64,000 bases of DNA from Candidatus Hydrogenedentota bacterium (GTDB lineage: Bacteria; Hydrogenedentota; Hydrogenedentia; Hydrogenedentales; JAEUWI01): assembly GCA_016182605.1 (NCBI GenBank), contig JACPGE010000104.1, forward strand, positions 1 through 64,000. The letters are read 5' to 3'. Shown here piece after piece: positions 47,046-55,331 of the stretch. The translations under genes were made by a program, and so were the position numbers. Under the pieces are notes generated by a model. That model did no database searches. It worked only from the letters and a program-made list of their open reading frames with translations, and was not told where the DNA came from. The stretch's first letter is position 1. Each line of letters begins with the position of its first letter.

Positions 47046-50000
47046 TCACGGCGCGGGTTCGGCAGCCTCGGCAGCAGGCTGGGGCTCTTCGGCGGTTGCC
47101 TCCCGGCCACTGCGCCCACGACTGCCCAGGGGGTTTATTGAGAAATTGATCTCTTCGGGGGGGCCCTGTCCACGCAGGCGCATGCTGGCGGCTTTGCCGA
47201 TCTTCTTCACGGCCTGGCCGAGCACCGGAACGGCGGAGATGATGCCCGTGACCGATTCGAGCAGGTCGGCCTGCACGCGCACGTCGCTCTGGGCGTTGGC
47301 GTAGTCGAGCCAGCCGGATGCTGTGATGGCATAGGCCGAATCTTCCAATTGGAAGGCGTCTATGCTGGCTCTGCCGTCGACGAAGGTGAGTGCGCCCGTG
47401 GTCTTCTTGAAGCGCAGTCCCTCGTCGCGCAGGGCGGGGAGACGCAGCCGGAAGACGTCGGTGGTGCGGAGGAAGGAGAGGAGGCGTGTGGTGGCGCCCA
47501 TGCGGCCGAAGGTGCCTTCTGCGGCATCGAAAGAGATGACGCCGTTGGTGGTGCTGGTCCATGGGCGGAGCGGATCGACCTGATAGGCCAACTGGATGAT
47601 GCCGGAGGTGGCCCCGCGCAATTCGCGCGGCGGATCGAGGAAAAGCTCGTCCACCACGCGAATATCGGCCTGGTCGAGTTTCAGATCGATGCGCACCTCA
47701 TCGTGCGCGCCGCCGCCGCCAAAGCGGTAGGCCGCCGCGCCCGTCACCGTGCCGCCGCCGGCCTGGATCGTTGCGTCTTCGAAGCGGAGTTCGGTGGGCC
47801 CCACATAGATGCTCGTGGAGGCCTGCTGCAGTTCGGCGCGCTTGTAGCGCACGGTTTCCATGTTGAGCCGGATCACGCCGCGCGCCGATCCCGCTGAGGA
47901 CTGGGCGGCCTCCGGGTCTTTGGCCGGGCGCAGGCTCTGCGCGGTTTTCCAGAGCGCTTCCACGGCGTTGAGATTCAGCATGCGTCCATCGACCGCGGCT
48001 TCCCATTCCGCGCCGCTCTTCGAAGCCCGGACGGTGAAGTCGCTTTCTGCCCCGTTCACCTGGAGTTCGCCGGTCACCCAGAATCCGCCGGTGCACGTGA
48101 CGAGGCCATTGACGGCATCGAGGCCCAGGGATTCCGAGAGCATGAGCCGCGCATCGGTGAACTGAACAGCGCCGCTGTTTTGCGCGCTGTCGAAGTTTCC
48201 GGAGAGGCGGCCGCCGAGGGCGCCACCCTGCGATAACAACGGGTTCAACGGCGCCAACGCGACATCGAAGCTTTCGATGCGCACGCCCGGTTCACCGGCC
48301 TGCAATTCGACAGACTCCCCCAGACACTCGATGCGCACGCCGGCGGGCCCTGTCTCTGGAAGCGTGACGGCGACGGAGGCGGGCGTGCCCGCAGGCTTGG
48401 TGAGGAAATCGCCGATCTTCAATGTGGTGGGCGTGAGTTCCAGCCGTACGCTGCCAGGTTGTTTTTCCGCCATGCGCACGGCAACAGCGGCCGGACCCGT
48501 GGGCTGAAAGGACGGCAGGAAGCGGCCGGCATAGGGAGCGAGATCGATCTGGGCATCGATGGCGAGTTCTTTCATCGCCGTGGCCCCCTCCCCCATGCCC
48601 CAAGTTGCCGTTCCTGAGATCGCCGGGCCATTGCGCAGTTCGAAGGCAGCGTGGAGGCTGGGGCGATCCGCACGCGGCAGATCGAGGGCGATCTGCGCTT
48701 CGGCCGCGCCTATCGTGTTCAGAGCGGGTTGCACCCAGAGTGCCGCGGCGCTTTCCGGCGTCAGAAAGTGATGGCCAGCCGCGGCGGCATCGAAGGCGAA
48801 TTTGCCCTCGAGCCGGGATTGGGCCGTGTCCAAGGCGCCGTCGAATCCAAGCCCGCCGAGCTTTTCCGAGCGGGCATTCAGCGTGACGATCACGCTTTGA
48901 TCCGCGCTTGCGAACGTGGCATGGCATGCGGAGATGGCATCCTGGTAGCGATCTCCGGAGATCTTGAAGGCGCCATCCTGAATGTTTCCGGCGAGGGAAA
49001 TGCCGTCCCCCAGCTCGAACGACTCGGTTACGGCGAAGGTGCAGCGATCGAGGGCAATCTTGCCGGCGGAAGGCTCTATGGGCGTGCCGGCGAGCGCCCA
49101 CGTGAGCACGGGCGAGGTGAGCGGCCCTTCCAGCCGGAAGTTGCCGAGATAGCCTTCACCGGCCGTGTGCGCGATGCTGCCGTCGACGCTGAAGTCGTCC
49201 GCCTTGAAGGCGGAGATGGTGAATCGGCCCGCGGCGAGCTGGATACCGCCCTGCAGCGAAGCCAGCCGCATGGGTTCGGAGCGCCCGGCCATGACGAAGG
49301 AGGCGTGTCCCTCCTGGATGAGAAAGTCGGCCTGCATCGTGTCCAGAAAGTCATCTTCCAGGGGCAGGGTGCAGGCAAGTGCATTGATGGCGATGCGGCC
49401 ACCCGCGGATTCGATCTTTCCGTTCCCGGTCAACATGCCCACCATGGCGGGATAGACCGGCAGCGTGCCGGTGGCCTGAAGGGCCATGCGGGTGGCCTCG
49501 AAATCGGCGTGCAGGCCAAGCGCAAGATCCAAACCGGCTTCCTGCCGAAGCTGCACGGCGAATTGATTCGCGGTCACGGCGATGGCGCCGTGGACGCCCG
49601 CAATGGCGTCTGCCTGATCCTTCAGGCGCAGTTCGAGATCCGAGAAGGCCCCTGCGCCCTGCTCCATGCGAAAGCCGGCTCCGGGGCGCGCGCCCAGCAG
49701 AACGCCATTGGCGGTGAGTTGTCTCTGGGCGCCCCCGTGCAAACGCAGGGCATCGGCTCCAACGAGTTCCAGCAGGGGATCCAGGACATCTGCACGTGCG
49801 GAGAGCGATGCGATGTTCATGGCCCATCCACCCGCATTGGGCAGGCTAAGGTCTGCGCGCAGGGCGAGGTCTTCGTCGTCCCATTCGATGTCGTTGAGGT
49901 GGACGCCCGACTCGGTAATCCACAAGACGCCGGAGACGGGTCCGGCGGCATCCTCCGATCGGGTGGAGTCGCCTTCAAGCACGATGCGCAGATCCCCCGG

Positions 50001-50768
50001 CGCCATTCCAGAGAGGGACGCGTTCAAATTCAATACGGCATCCGGGATGACGCTGTGATCGGCGAGGTCATGCAACTGTACCCCATTGAGCCGGAGTGCG
50101 CCGCTGATGCCCACGCCGTTCGGCTGTGCGACGTCCAGGGTGAAGGAGCCTTCGATGCGCGGGGTATTGGTCCAATTCAGCGCGGTGGCGGCCACCTGAA
50201 AGGGGATCGCGCTGTTGAGCACGTCGAAGACTTGAATGTCTGCATGGAGCACCTCGCGATCCGCGCCGAAAACGGAGACGTCCCTGCTTTCGATGGTGTC
50301 GATGGCGAGAGAGATAAGGGGTTTGCCGCCGGGTATGGCTTCGAAGTCTTCGAGGTAAGCGTTCCAGCGCGCTTCGAGGGCAGGCAGACTGCCGGGGAGG
50401 CGCAGGGTGGCGCCGCGGACGAGGATGTGGGAGAGCGGCAGTTGCTTTTGCAGGAGCGGCAAAAGGCGCGCGCGGACGGTAACCTCGCTCGCGTGGACGG
50501 CGAAGTCGCCATCGCCGAGTTGCACGCCGTAACCCACGAGCCGGGGCGAGGGAAAGAGCTGGAGGTCGAGGGACTGCACGGAGAAGGGCAGCGCGAGTTC
50601 CGTGGAGAGTTGTCGCTCCAGCCAGGGCTTGAAGCGGTTTGCATCCAGGAAGACAAAGAGGCCGGTGGCCGCGGCCGCGAGCAGGAGCGCGGCAACGGCG
50701 AGCAGGCGGCCGGCCAAACGCAGGAGACGGCGGCGGCGCGGAATCTGGGCAGTGCCCGGTGACAACAT
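47046..50768 (-). CDS. Giant AsmA-like envelope protein
   Basis: A 1240-residue protein with one N-terminal membrane helix (about 16-38) followed by an AsmA-type N-terminal domain: DANRFKPWLERQLSTELALPFSVQSL. The rest is long beta-rich sequence typical of AsmA/TamB-like bridges that carry lipids between inner and outer membranes. The C-terminus has the AsmA-like region PVLGQAVKKIGKAASMRLRGQG, then a Pro/Glu/Ala tail that is partly duplicated at 46083-46132. The start at 50768 begins the basic helix; a TTG at 50804 is an alternative. It is last in the four-gene minus-strand run that begins at 54535. It supports a diderm envelope. Confidence 0.85.
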   Translation of the reverse strand: MLSPGTAQIPRRRRLLRLAGRLLAVAALLLAAAATGLFVFLDANRFKPWLERQLSTELALPFSVQSLDLQLFPSPRLVGYGVQLGDGDFAVHASEVTVRARLLPLLQKQLPLSHILVRGATLRLPGSLPALEARWNAYLEDFEAIPGGKPLISLAIDTIESRDVSVFGADREVLHADIQVFDVLNSAIPFQVAATALNWTNTPRIEGSFTLDVAQPNGVGISGALRLNGVQLHDLADHSVIPDAVLNLNASLSGMAPGDLRIVLEGDSTRSEDAAGPVSGVLWITESGVHLNDIEWDDEDLALRADLSLPNAGGWAMNIASLSARADVLDPLLELVGADALRLHGGAQRQLTANGVLLGARPGAGFRMEQGAGAFSDLELRLKDQADAIAGVHGAIAVTANQFAVQLRQEAGLDLALGLHADFEATRMALQATGTLPVYPAMVGMLTGNGKIESAGGRIAINALACTLPLEDDFLDTMQADFLIQEGHASFVMAGRSEPMRLASLQGGIQLAAGRFTISAFKADDFSVDGSIAHTAGEGYLGNFRLEGPLTSPVLTWALAGTPIEPSAGKIALDRCTFAVTESFELGDGISLAGNIQDGAFKISGDRYQDAISACHATFASADQSVIVTLNARSEKLGGLGFDGALDTAQSRLEGKFAFDAAAAGHHFLTPESAAALWVQPALNTIGAAEAQIALDLPRADRPSLHAAFELRNGPAISGTATWGMGEGATAMKELAIDAQIDLAPYAGRFLPSFQPTGPAAVAVRMAEKQPGSVRLELTPTTLKIGDFLTKPAGTPASVAVTLPETGPAGVRIECLGESVELQAGEPGVRIESFDVALAPLNPLLSQGGALGGRLSGNFDSAQNSGAVQFTDARLMLSESLGLDAVNGLVTCTGGFWVTGELQVNGAESDFTVRASKSGAEWEAAVDGRMLNLNAVEALWKTAQSLRPAKDPEAAQSSAGSARGVIRLNMETVRYKRAELQQASTSIYVGPTELRFEDATIQAGGGTVTGAAAYRFGGGGAHDEVRIDLKLDQADIRVVDELFLDPPRELRGATSGIIQLAYQVDPLRPWTSTTNGVISFDAAEGTFGRMGATTRLLSFLRTTDVFRLRLPALRDEGLRFKKTTGALTFVDGRASIDAFQLEDSAYAITASGWLDYANAQSDVRVQADLLESVTGIISAVPVLGQAVKKIGKAASMRLRGQGPPEEINFSINPLGSRGRSGREATAEEPQPAAEAAEPAP
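47065..47114. repeat. 50-bp imperfect repeat, right flank of the MntA/HepT module
   Basis: The copy that lies within the 3' end of the AsmA-like gene; partner of 46083-46132, 982 nt away. Confidence 0.55.
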
Positions 50769-50831
50769 GGATCTCAGTCTATCAAGGTACGGGGCGTTGC
50801 ACAATTCGGGAGACGGGAATACCGTGCAGAT

Positions 50832-51818
50832 CTACTCCATGGGATAGCGCAGGCCCCACTGGGCGCGGATCGTGTCCATGATGGTCATGACTTCGATGGT
50901 GCGCGCGTGGGTCATGGTGGGGCTCTCCAGGCGGCCTTCGCGCAGGCAGCGCATGACCTCCAGGGCCTGGTACTGCATGCCGTTGCCGGGCATGGGGCAT
51001 TCGGCAACGAGCGGTTCTTCGTCTGGACGCAGCAGCGTGGCGCGGCGCGAACACCAGAAGGGCGAGTGGATGTGGATCATGCCGGCCTCGCCCTCGATGT
51101 AGGCGTCGTAATTGGTGGCCGTGGCGATGGCGGACGAGAGCACGGCCAGTTCTCCCCGATCGTATTTCAGAAGGAACGCGGCCTGCTCGTCCACCCCGGC
51201 GGGTTCCATGCAGGCGGCGCTCTGAATGGAGACGGGGGTCTTGTCCAGCATGAAGGCTGCGAGGGCAATGGGGTAGACGCCGACATCCAGGAGGCTGCCG
51301 CCGCCGAGCGTCTTGTCGCGGAGGCGTCCGCGCTCTTCGTCGTCCATGCGGAAACCGAAGTTTGCATGGAGCATCCGCACGGCGCCGATGCGGCCCTCGT
51401 CCACCCAGGACTTTGCCTGCGCCACGGCGGGGATGAACCAGGTCCACATGGCTTCCATGATGAAACGCTGCTTTGCCTGCGCCACGGCGAAGACGGCCTT
51501 CGCCTCGGCGCAGTTGATGGCAAAGGGCTTCTCGCAGAGCACGGCCTTGCCGGCATTCAGTGCGAGTATCGAATGTTCCTGGTGGAAATTGTGGGGCGTG
51601 CCCACATAGATGACATCCACTTCGGGGTCGGCCGCGAGCGCCTCGTAGGAGGTGTGCCGGTTGGGAATGCCATACTTGCCGGCAAAGGCATCGGCCGAGG
51701 CCTGCGTGCGGGAACCCACCGCCTGAATCACGGCGCCCTCGGCGTGTTTCAGGTCGGAGGCGAATTTGTTGGCAATGTTTCCCGTGCTCAGTATGCCCCA
51801 GCGAATCTTGTCCGGCAT
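50832..51818 (-). CDS. Gfo/Idh/MocA family oxidoreductase (cytosolic)
   Basis: A 328-residue NAD(P)-dependent sugar oxidoreductase. It has an N-terminal Rossmann motif GILSTGNIANKF, the mid motif YVGTPHNFH, and CEKPFAINCAEA, where the lysine of EKP is catalytic. No signal peptide. Members oxidise or reduce hydroxyls of sugars or inositols. It resembles the dihydrodiol/xylose-dehydrogenase-like branch. A GGAAAG ribosome site lies 8-13 nt upstream. It follows the fucosidase gene by 32 nt, so it probably handles a sugar released by it. Confidence 0.88.
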   Translation of the reverse strand: MPDKIRWGILSTGNIANKFASDLKHAEGAVIQAVGSRTQASADAFAGKYGIPNRHTSYEALAADPEVDVIYVGTPHNFHQEHSILALNAGKAVLCEKPFAINCAEAKAVFAVAQAKQRFIMEAMWTWFIPAVAQAKSWVDEGRIGAVRMLHANFGFRMDDEERGRLRDKTLGGGSLLDVGVYPIALAAFMLDKTPVSIQSAACMEPAGVDEQAAFLLKYDRGELAVLSSAIATATNYDAYIEGEAGMIHIHSPFWCSRRATLLRPDEEPLVAECPMPGNGMQYQALEVMRCLREGRLESPTMTHARTIEVMTIMDTIRAQWGLRYPME

Positions 51819-51850
51819 GTGGTTTCTTTCCGAGGTTGGCGGTTGTGCGT

Positions 51851-53164
51851 TTATTGCAGTTTGAACACATAGGCATGCCGGCAGGGCATGGCGTCGACGT
51901 GCAATGCGGGCGGCGTAATGTGCACGATGCCGCTGTCCTGACGCAAGTCGAGGGCGCCTTCGTGCCCGAGCAGGGTGGCGGAGGTGAAGGGTTGCTCTGA
52001 TGGGAACTCGATGCCTGCTTCGGGCCACTTCAGTGCGATGGCGTAGATGACGCCGTCTTTCTGGGTGAAGCGAAGGCCCTCCACTTTGGGCGCGTCGTTC
52101 CAGGCGCTTGTGCCGTAGATGCCCTCGCCGTTCACTTTGAGCCACTCGCCCATGTCGACGAGACGCTGCTGCATGATGACGGGAATGCGCCCGTCTGCCG
52201 TGGGGCCGATGTCCAGCAGCAGGTTGCCGCCGCGGCTCACGTTGTCGATGAGCAGGTGAAGCAGTTCGGTGGCGCTGCGGTAGCTGTCCACGTTTTCATT
52301 GCGGTTGTAGCCGAAGGATCGGCCCATGCCCTGGCATTCCTCGAAGCGGCCGGATTGAATGAGGCCGCCCTCGGTGATGTGGCCATACTCGGGCGTGGCG
52401 AAGCCGCCGTGCACGTTGCGGCACTCTTTGCCCCAGCGGTCGTTGATCGCGATGTCCTTGGGGGCGTTGCTGTCGTTGAAGAGCCAGGCGAGGAATTCCG
52501 TGCTGCGCCAGGTTTCGCTGGGGTGTTCCCATTCGCCATCGGGCCAGATGATGTCGGGCCGATAACGGGTGACGAGGTCTTTCAACTGGGGCAGCATGTG
52601 CGCGTCGACGTAGCGGTTCACGTCCTTCTTGTAGAGCGGGTTGAACCACTCGTAGAGGGAGTAGTAGAAGCCCATCTTGATGCCTTTGCCGCGCACGGAC
52701 GCGATCAGATCGCCGCAGAGGTCGCGGCCGGGGCCCGCCTGCATGCTGTTCCAGTTCCAGGCCTCATCGTTGGGCCACAGCGCGAAGCCTTCGTGGTGTT
52801 TCGAGGTCAGCACGATGTACTTGGCGCCGGAACGGGCGAAGAGGTCCGCCCATTCATCGGGATTGAACATTTCAGCGCGGAAGAGCGGCGCGAAATCCTG
52901 GTACTTGAAGTCCGCGCCGTAGGTGGCGTCGTGAAACTTCCGGGTCTCCCCCTTTTCATCCATCATGTCGTGCCAATACCATTCGGCGTAGCGGTCTTTC
53001 GGTCCCCAGGCGGGCACGGAATAGAGCCCCCAATGGATGAAGATGCCGAATTTTGCCTCGCCGAACCAAGCGGGATTTTCCCGTTTGTCGAGACTTTCCC
53101 ACGTAGGTTCGAAAGGGGCGCCGAGCGCCACGGCAGTCAGCAGGGCCGCAAGCATTGTGTTCAT
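51851..53164 (-). CDS. Alpha-L-fucosidase (GH29)
   Basis: A 437-residue exported glycosidase with a signal peptide (about 1-15, ending LGA). GH29 marks are FGIFIHWGLYSVPAW (about 38-52), AKYIVLTSKHHEGFALW, the nucleophile in IIWPDGEW (D209), and LLLDIGPTADGRIP. It should release alpha-linked L-fucose from glycans in the periplasm or outside. The length is normal for the family. The start at 53164 opens the signal peptide. It lies between two Gfo/Idh/MocA genes in one operon. Confidence 0.92.
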   Translation of the reverse strand: MNTMLAALLTAVALGAPFEPTWESLDKRENPAWFGEAKFGIFIHWGLYSVPAWGPKDRYAEWYWHDMMDEKGETRKFHDATYGADFKYQDFAPLFRAEMFNPDEWADLFARSGAKYIVLTSKHHEGFALWPNDEAWNWNSMQAGPGRDLCGDLIASVRGKGIKMGFYYSLYEWFNPLYKKDVNRYVDAHMLPQLKDLVTRYRPDIIWPDGEWEHPSETWRSTEFLAWLFNDSNAPKDIAINDRWGKECRNVHGGFATPEYGHITEGGLIQSGRFEECQGMGRSFGYNRNENVDSYRSATELLHLLIDNVSRGGNLLLDIGPTADGRIPVIMQQRLVDMGEWLKVNGEGIYGTSAWNDAPKVEGLRFTQKDGVIYAIALKWPEAGIEFPSEQPFTSATLLGHEGALDLRQDSGIVHITPPALHVDAMPCRHAYVFKLQ

Positions 53165-53233
53165 GGGTCTTCCCCCGTCCGCCCGGTGGCGCGCCACCAA
53201 ACCACGCTGCCGGATCGATGGTTGAGTTTGCGT

Positions 53234-54535
53234 TTATTCCGGATCCAGGGACCAGGGCGCGCGGTACGCGTAGTGCAGCAACGCGTTTGCCTCTTGGGGC
53301 CGGAGAATGCGTTCGTTTTCCGCGTCCCATTCTACGCGTGAGCGGGTGGCCAATGCGATGTTGGCGAGGTGCGCGAAGATGGTGGATTTGTGGCCATCTT
53401 CGATGTCCGCGTTCGGACGTTCCCGGGTCTTGATGCAATCGAGAAAATTGCGCATGTGGGCGGTGCTCAGGTCTTCGTTGCCGGCGGGATCCTCCACGGT
53501 TCTGGGCTCCAGCCGTGGCGCGGGATCCTGGAACTGGCCGCCCCTTTCCGGAAAGATACGGTAGTCTTTGCCCCCGGCGTAGATCACGCCCTGGGTGCCG
53601 CGCAGTTCGAACTCGCCGTGCTGCAGCATCGGGTGCCCGCTGGCCTCATACTGTCCGAACAGCATCAGCCGCCCCGACTTGAACTCGAAAATGGATTCCA
53701 GGGTGTCGGGGATCGTTCTGTCGTCATCGATTACGAACTTGCCGCCGTGACACGAGACCGATTCCGGCGCATCTTCATCGAGCAGCCACCGGATGACGTC
53801 GAAGTAGTGAACGCCCCAATTGCCCAGTTGGGAGGAGTAGGCCTTCCACCAGCGGAATTTATAGGGCGCAATGTTCTCCTGGTAAGGGCGATTCTGTTGC
53901 GGGCCGAGCCAGCGGTTCCAGTCGAGCGTGGGCGGTTTTGCGCCCGGGGAGGCCTTGCCAATGCCGTTGGGGTACATGTTGCTCAGGCGGTAGGCGCGGC
54001 CGATGGAGACCTTGCCGACGACGTTATTCCGGAGTTCCTCCCGGAGTTGCATAAACAATTTGGAGGAGCGCCGGTGCAACCCCACCTGCACGACGCGCCC
54101 GGTCTCCCGCGCCACGTCCAGCATTTTGCGCCCCTCGACCACGGTGAGGGAGAGGGGCTTCTCCACATAGACATCCTTCCCCGCGCGGCAGGCGTCCACG
54201 CAGTGAATGGCGTGCCAGTGATCCGGTGTGGCGATGACCACCGCATCGATGTCCGGACGCTCCAGCAATTGCCGGTGGTCGTTATAGATGGCGGTGTTCT
54301 TGCCGAGTTTGTCAACCCATTCATAACAGCGCGCCTCGTCCACATCGCAGACAGCCACGATTTCGGCGTCGGCATGGGGCTGGGTTGCGGCGATCAACTG
54401 ACCGCCCCGGTTCGCCACGCCGATGAAGCCCAGGCGAATACGCTCATTGGCGCCCAGCGCGGATGCCGCGGCCAGGGTAGACACGCCGGCAGCGGTAGAC
54501 TGCCGGAGGAAGGAACGGCGGGAAACGGAATTCAT
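53234..54535 (-). CDS. Tat-exported Gfo/Idh/MocA oxidoreductase
   Basis: A 433-residue protein. The N-terminus is a twin-arginine signal (SRRSFLRQS, then an alanine-rich helix), so it folds with its NAD(P) before export to the periplasm. The Rossmann motif GFIGVANRGGQL, ATPDHWHAIH and VEKPLSLTV are typical of the Planctomycetes-type Gfo/Idh/MocA proteins. Some Tat-signal members (GH109) are NAD-dependent glycosidases, so hydrolysis rather than plain oxidation is possible. The start at 54535 gives the Tat signal; other in-frame Mets lie 15 and 63 nt upstream. It heads the operon with the fucosidase. Confidence 0.87.
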   Translation of the reverse strand: MNSVSRRSFLRQSTAAGVSTLAAASALGANERIRLGFIGVANRGGQLIAATQPHADAEIVAVCDVDEARCYEWVDKLGKNTAIYNDHRQLLERPDIDAVVIATPDHWHAIHCVDACRAGKDVYVEKPLSLTVVEGRKMLDVARETGRVVQVGLHRRSSKLFMQLREELRNNVVGKVSIGRAYRLSNMYPNGIGKASPGAKPPTLDWNRWLGPQQNRPYQENIAPYKFRWWKAYSSQLGNWGVHYFDVIRWLLDEDAPESVSCHGGKFVIDDDRTIPDTLESIFEFKSGRLMLFGQYEASGHPMLQHGEFELRGTQGVIYAGGKDYRIFPERGGQFQDPAPRLEPRTVEDPAGNEDLSTAHMRNFLDCIKTRERPNADIEDGHKSTIFAHLANIALATRSRVEWDAENERILRPQEANALLHYAYRAPWSLDPE

Positions 54536-54866
54536 GGGCAAGCTCTCCATAGGATAGAAGGAGATTCTAGAAATTCCCGGAGATGAAGTCCAGTGCACGC
54601 TGGAACTTCCGGCGCATTTTTGGCAGTTTTCACGCTTGGCGCCAGGAGCCCGTGAAAATGGTACACTTAAGCGAATGCGGCGTGTGCCTGTGTGGTGCTA
54701 TTTTCCGGGGGCGCAACGGAACCGGAAAATAAGCGTGGTCAAACGGGCGCAACTGTGTTACCGTGAAAGCAGTGGGCTACACTTGGGTCAACCGCAAGTA
54801 CAGGGCTAAAGCGCGGGCGTGACACTCTTGGTGGGTGGTGATTCGCCGGGCGCCGGAGGAGTCGCC
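54536..54866. other. Divergent intergenic region with a 10-bp palindrome
   Basis: Separates the Tat oxidoreductase (-) from the PilZ gene (+). It holds TATTTTCCGG (54699-54708) and its exact reverse complement (54722-54731), with a 13-nt loop. No T-tract follows; an operator or RNA structure is possible. No gene is seen. Confidence 0.45.
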
Positions 54867-55262
54867 ATGCTTATGGAACAACAAGCCGAACAGCGGGAGT
54901 GTTCTCGCTGTCCAGTCGAAGCGCGGGCCGAGTTGCGTTTGAGCACCGGGGTCTTGATCGAGGGAGCCGCGGTAAACTTGAGCATGAATGGAATGCTCTT
55001 CTCCACGGAACGCACCCTGCCGATGAATCATGACGTGCATGCAACGATCATTCTGGAGCTGGACGGGATAGAGTGCCGCATTGACACCTACGGGGTGGTG
55101 GCGCGCGTGGATGAGGGGCAAGTAGCGGTTCAATTCCAGCAAATCAGCGCGGGCAGCCTCGATCAACTGCGGCAACTCGTGATATACAATGGAAGCGGCA
55201 CGGAGCGTTCAAGCGGCGGACAGAAGACCGCAATAGGGAAGAAAGCGCAACGGGAGCAATAA
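54867..55262 (+). CDS. PilZ domain protein
   Basis: A 131-residue single-domain PilZ protein. The c-di-GMP-binding pieces are RECSR (RxxxR, 10-14) and NLSMNGMLF (the [DN]xSxxG motif, about 40-48). It probably responds to cyclic di-GMP and acts through a partner. The start at 54867 has GGAGG 9 nt upstream; an earlier in-frame ATG at 54819 lacks one. The C-terminal 20 residues are basic and low-complexity. Downstream, after 69 nt, is the acyltransferase-hydrolase gene. Confidence 0.88.
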   Translation: MLMEQQAEQRECSRCPVEARAELRLSTGVLIEGAAVNLSMNGMLFSTERTLPMNHDVHATIILELDGIECRIDTYGVVARVDEGQVAVQFQQISAGSLDQLRQLVIYNGSGTERSSGGQKTAIGKKAQREQ

Positions 55263-55331
55263 GTGGGCCGTGTTGCCGTGCGGCCACGGTCTGTCTCCGG
55301 TGCGAAGTGCGAGTGCTAGAGGGACCGGTGC

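Noticed and set aside
48651-50762. 703-codon frame opposite the AsmA-like gene
   Set aside because: Antisense shadow; the minus strand has a clear AsmA N-terminus.
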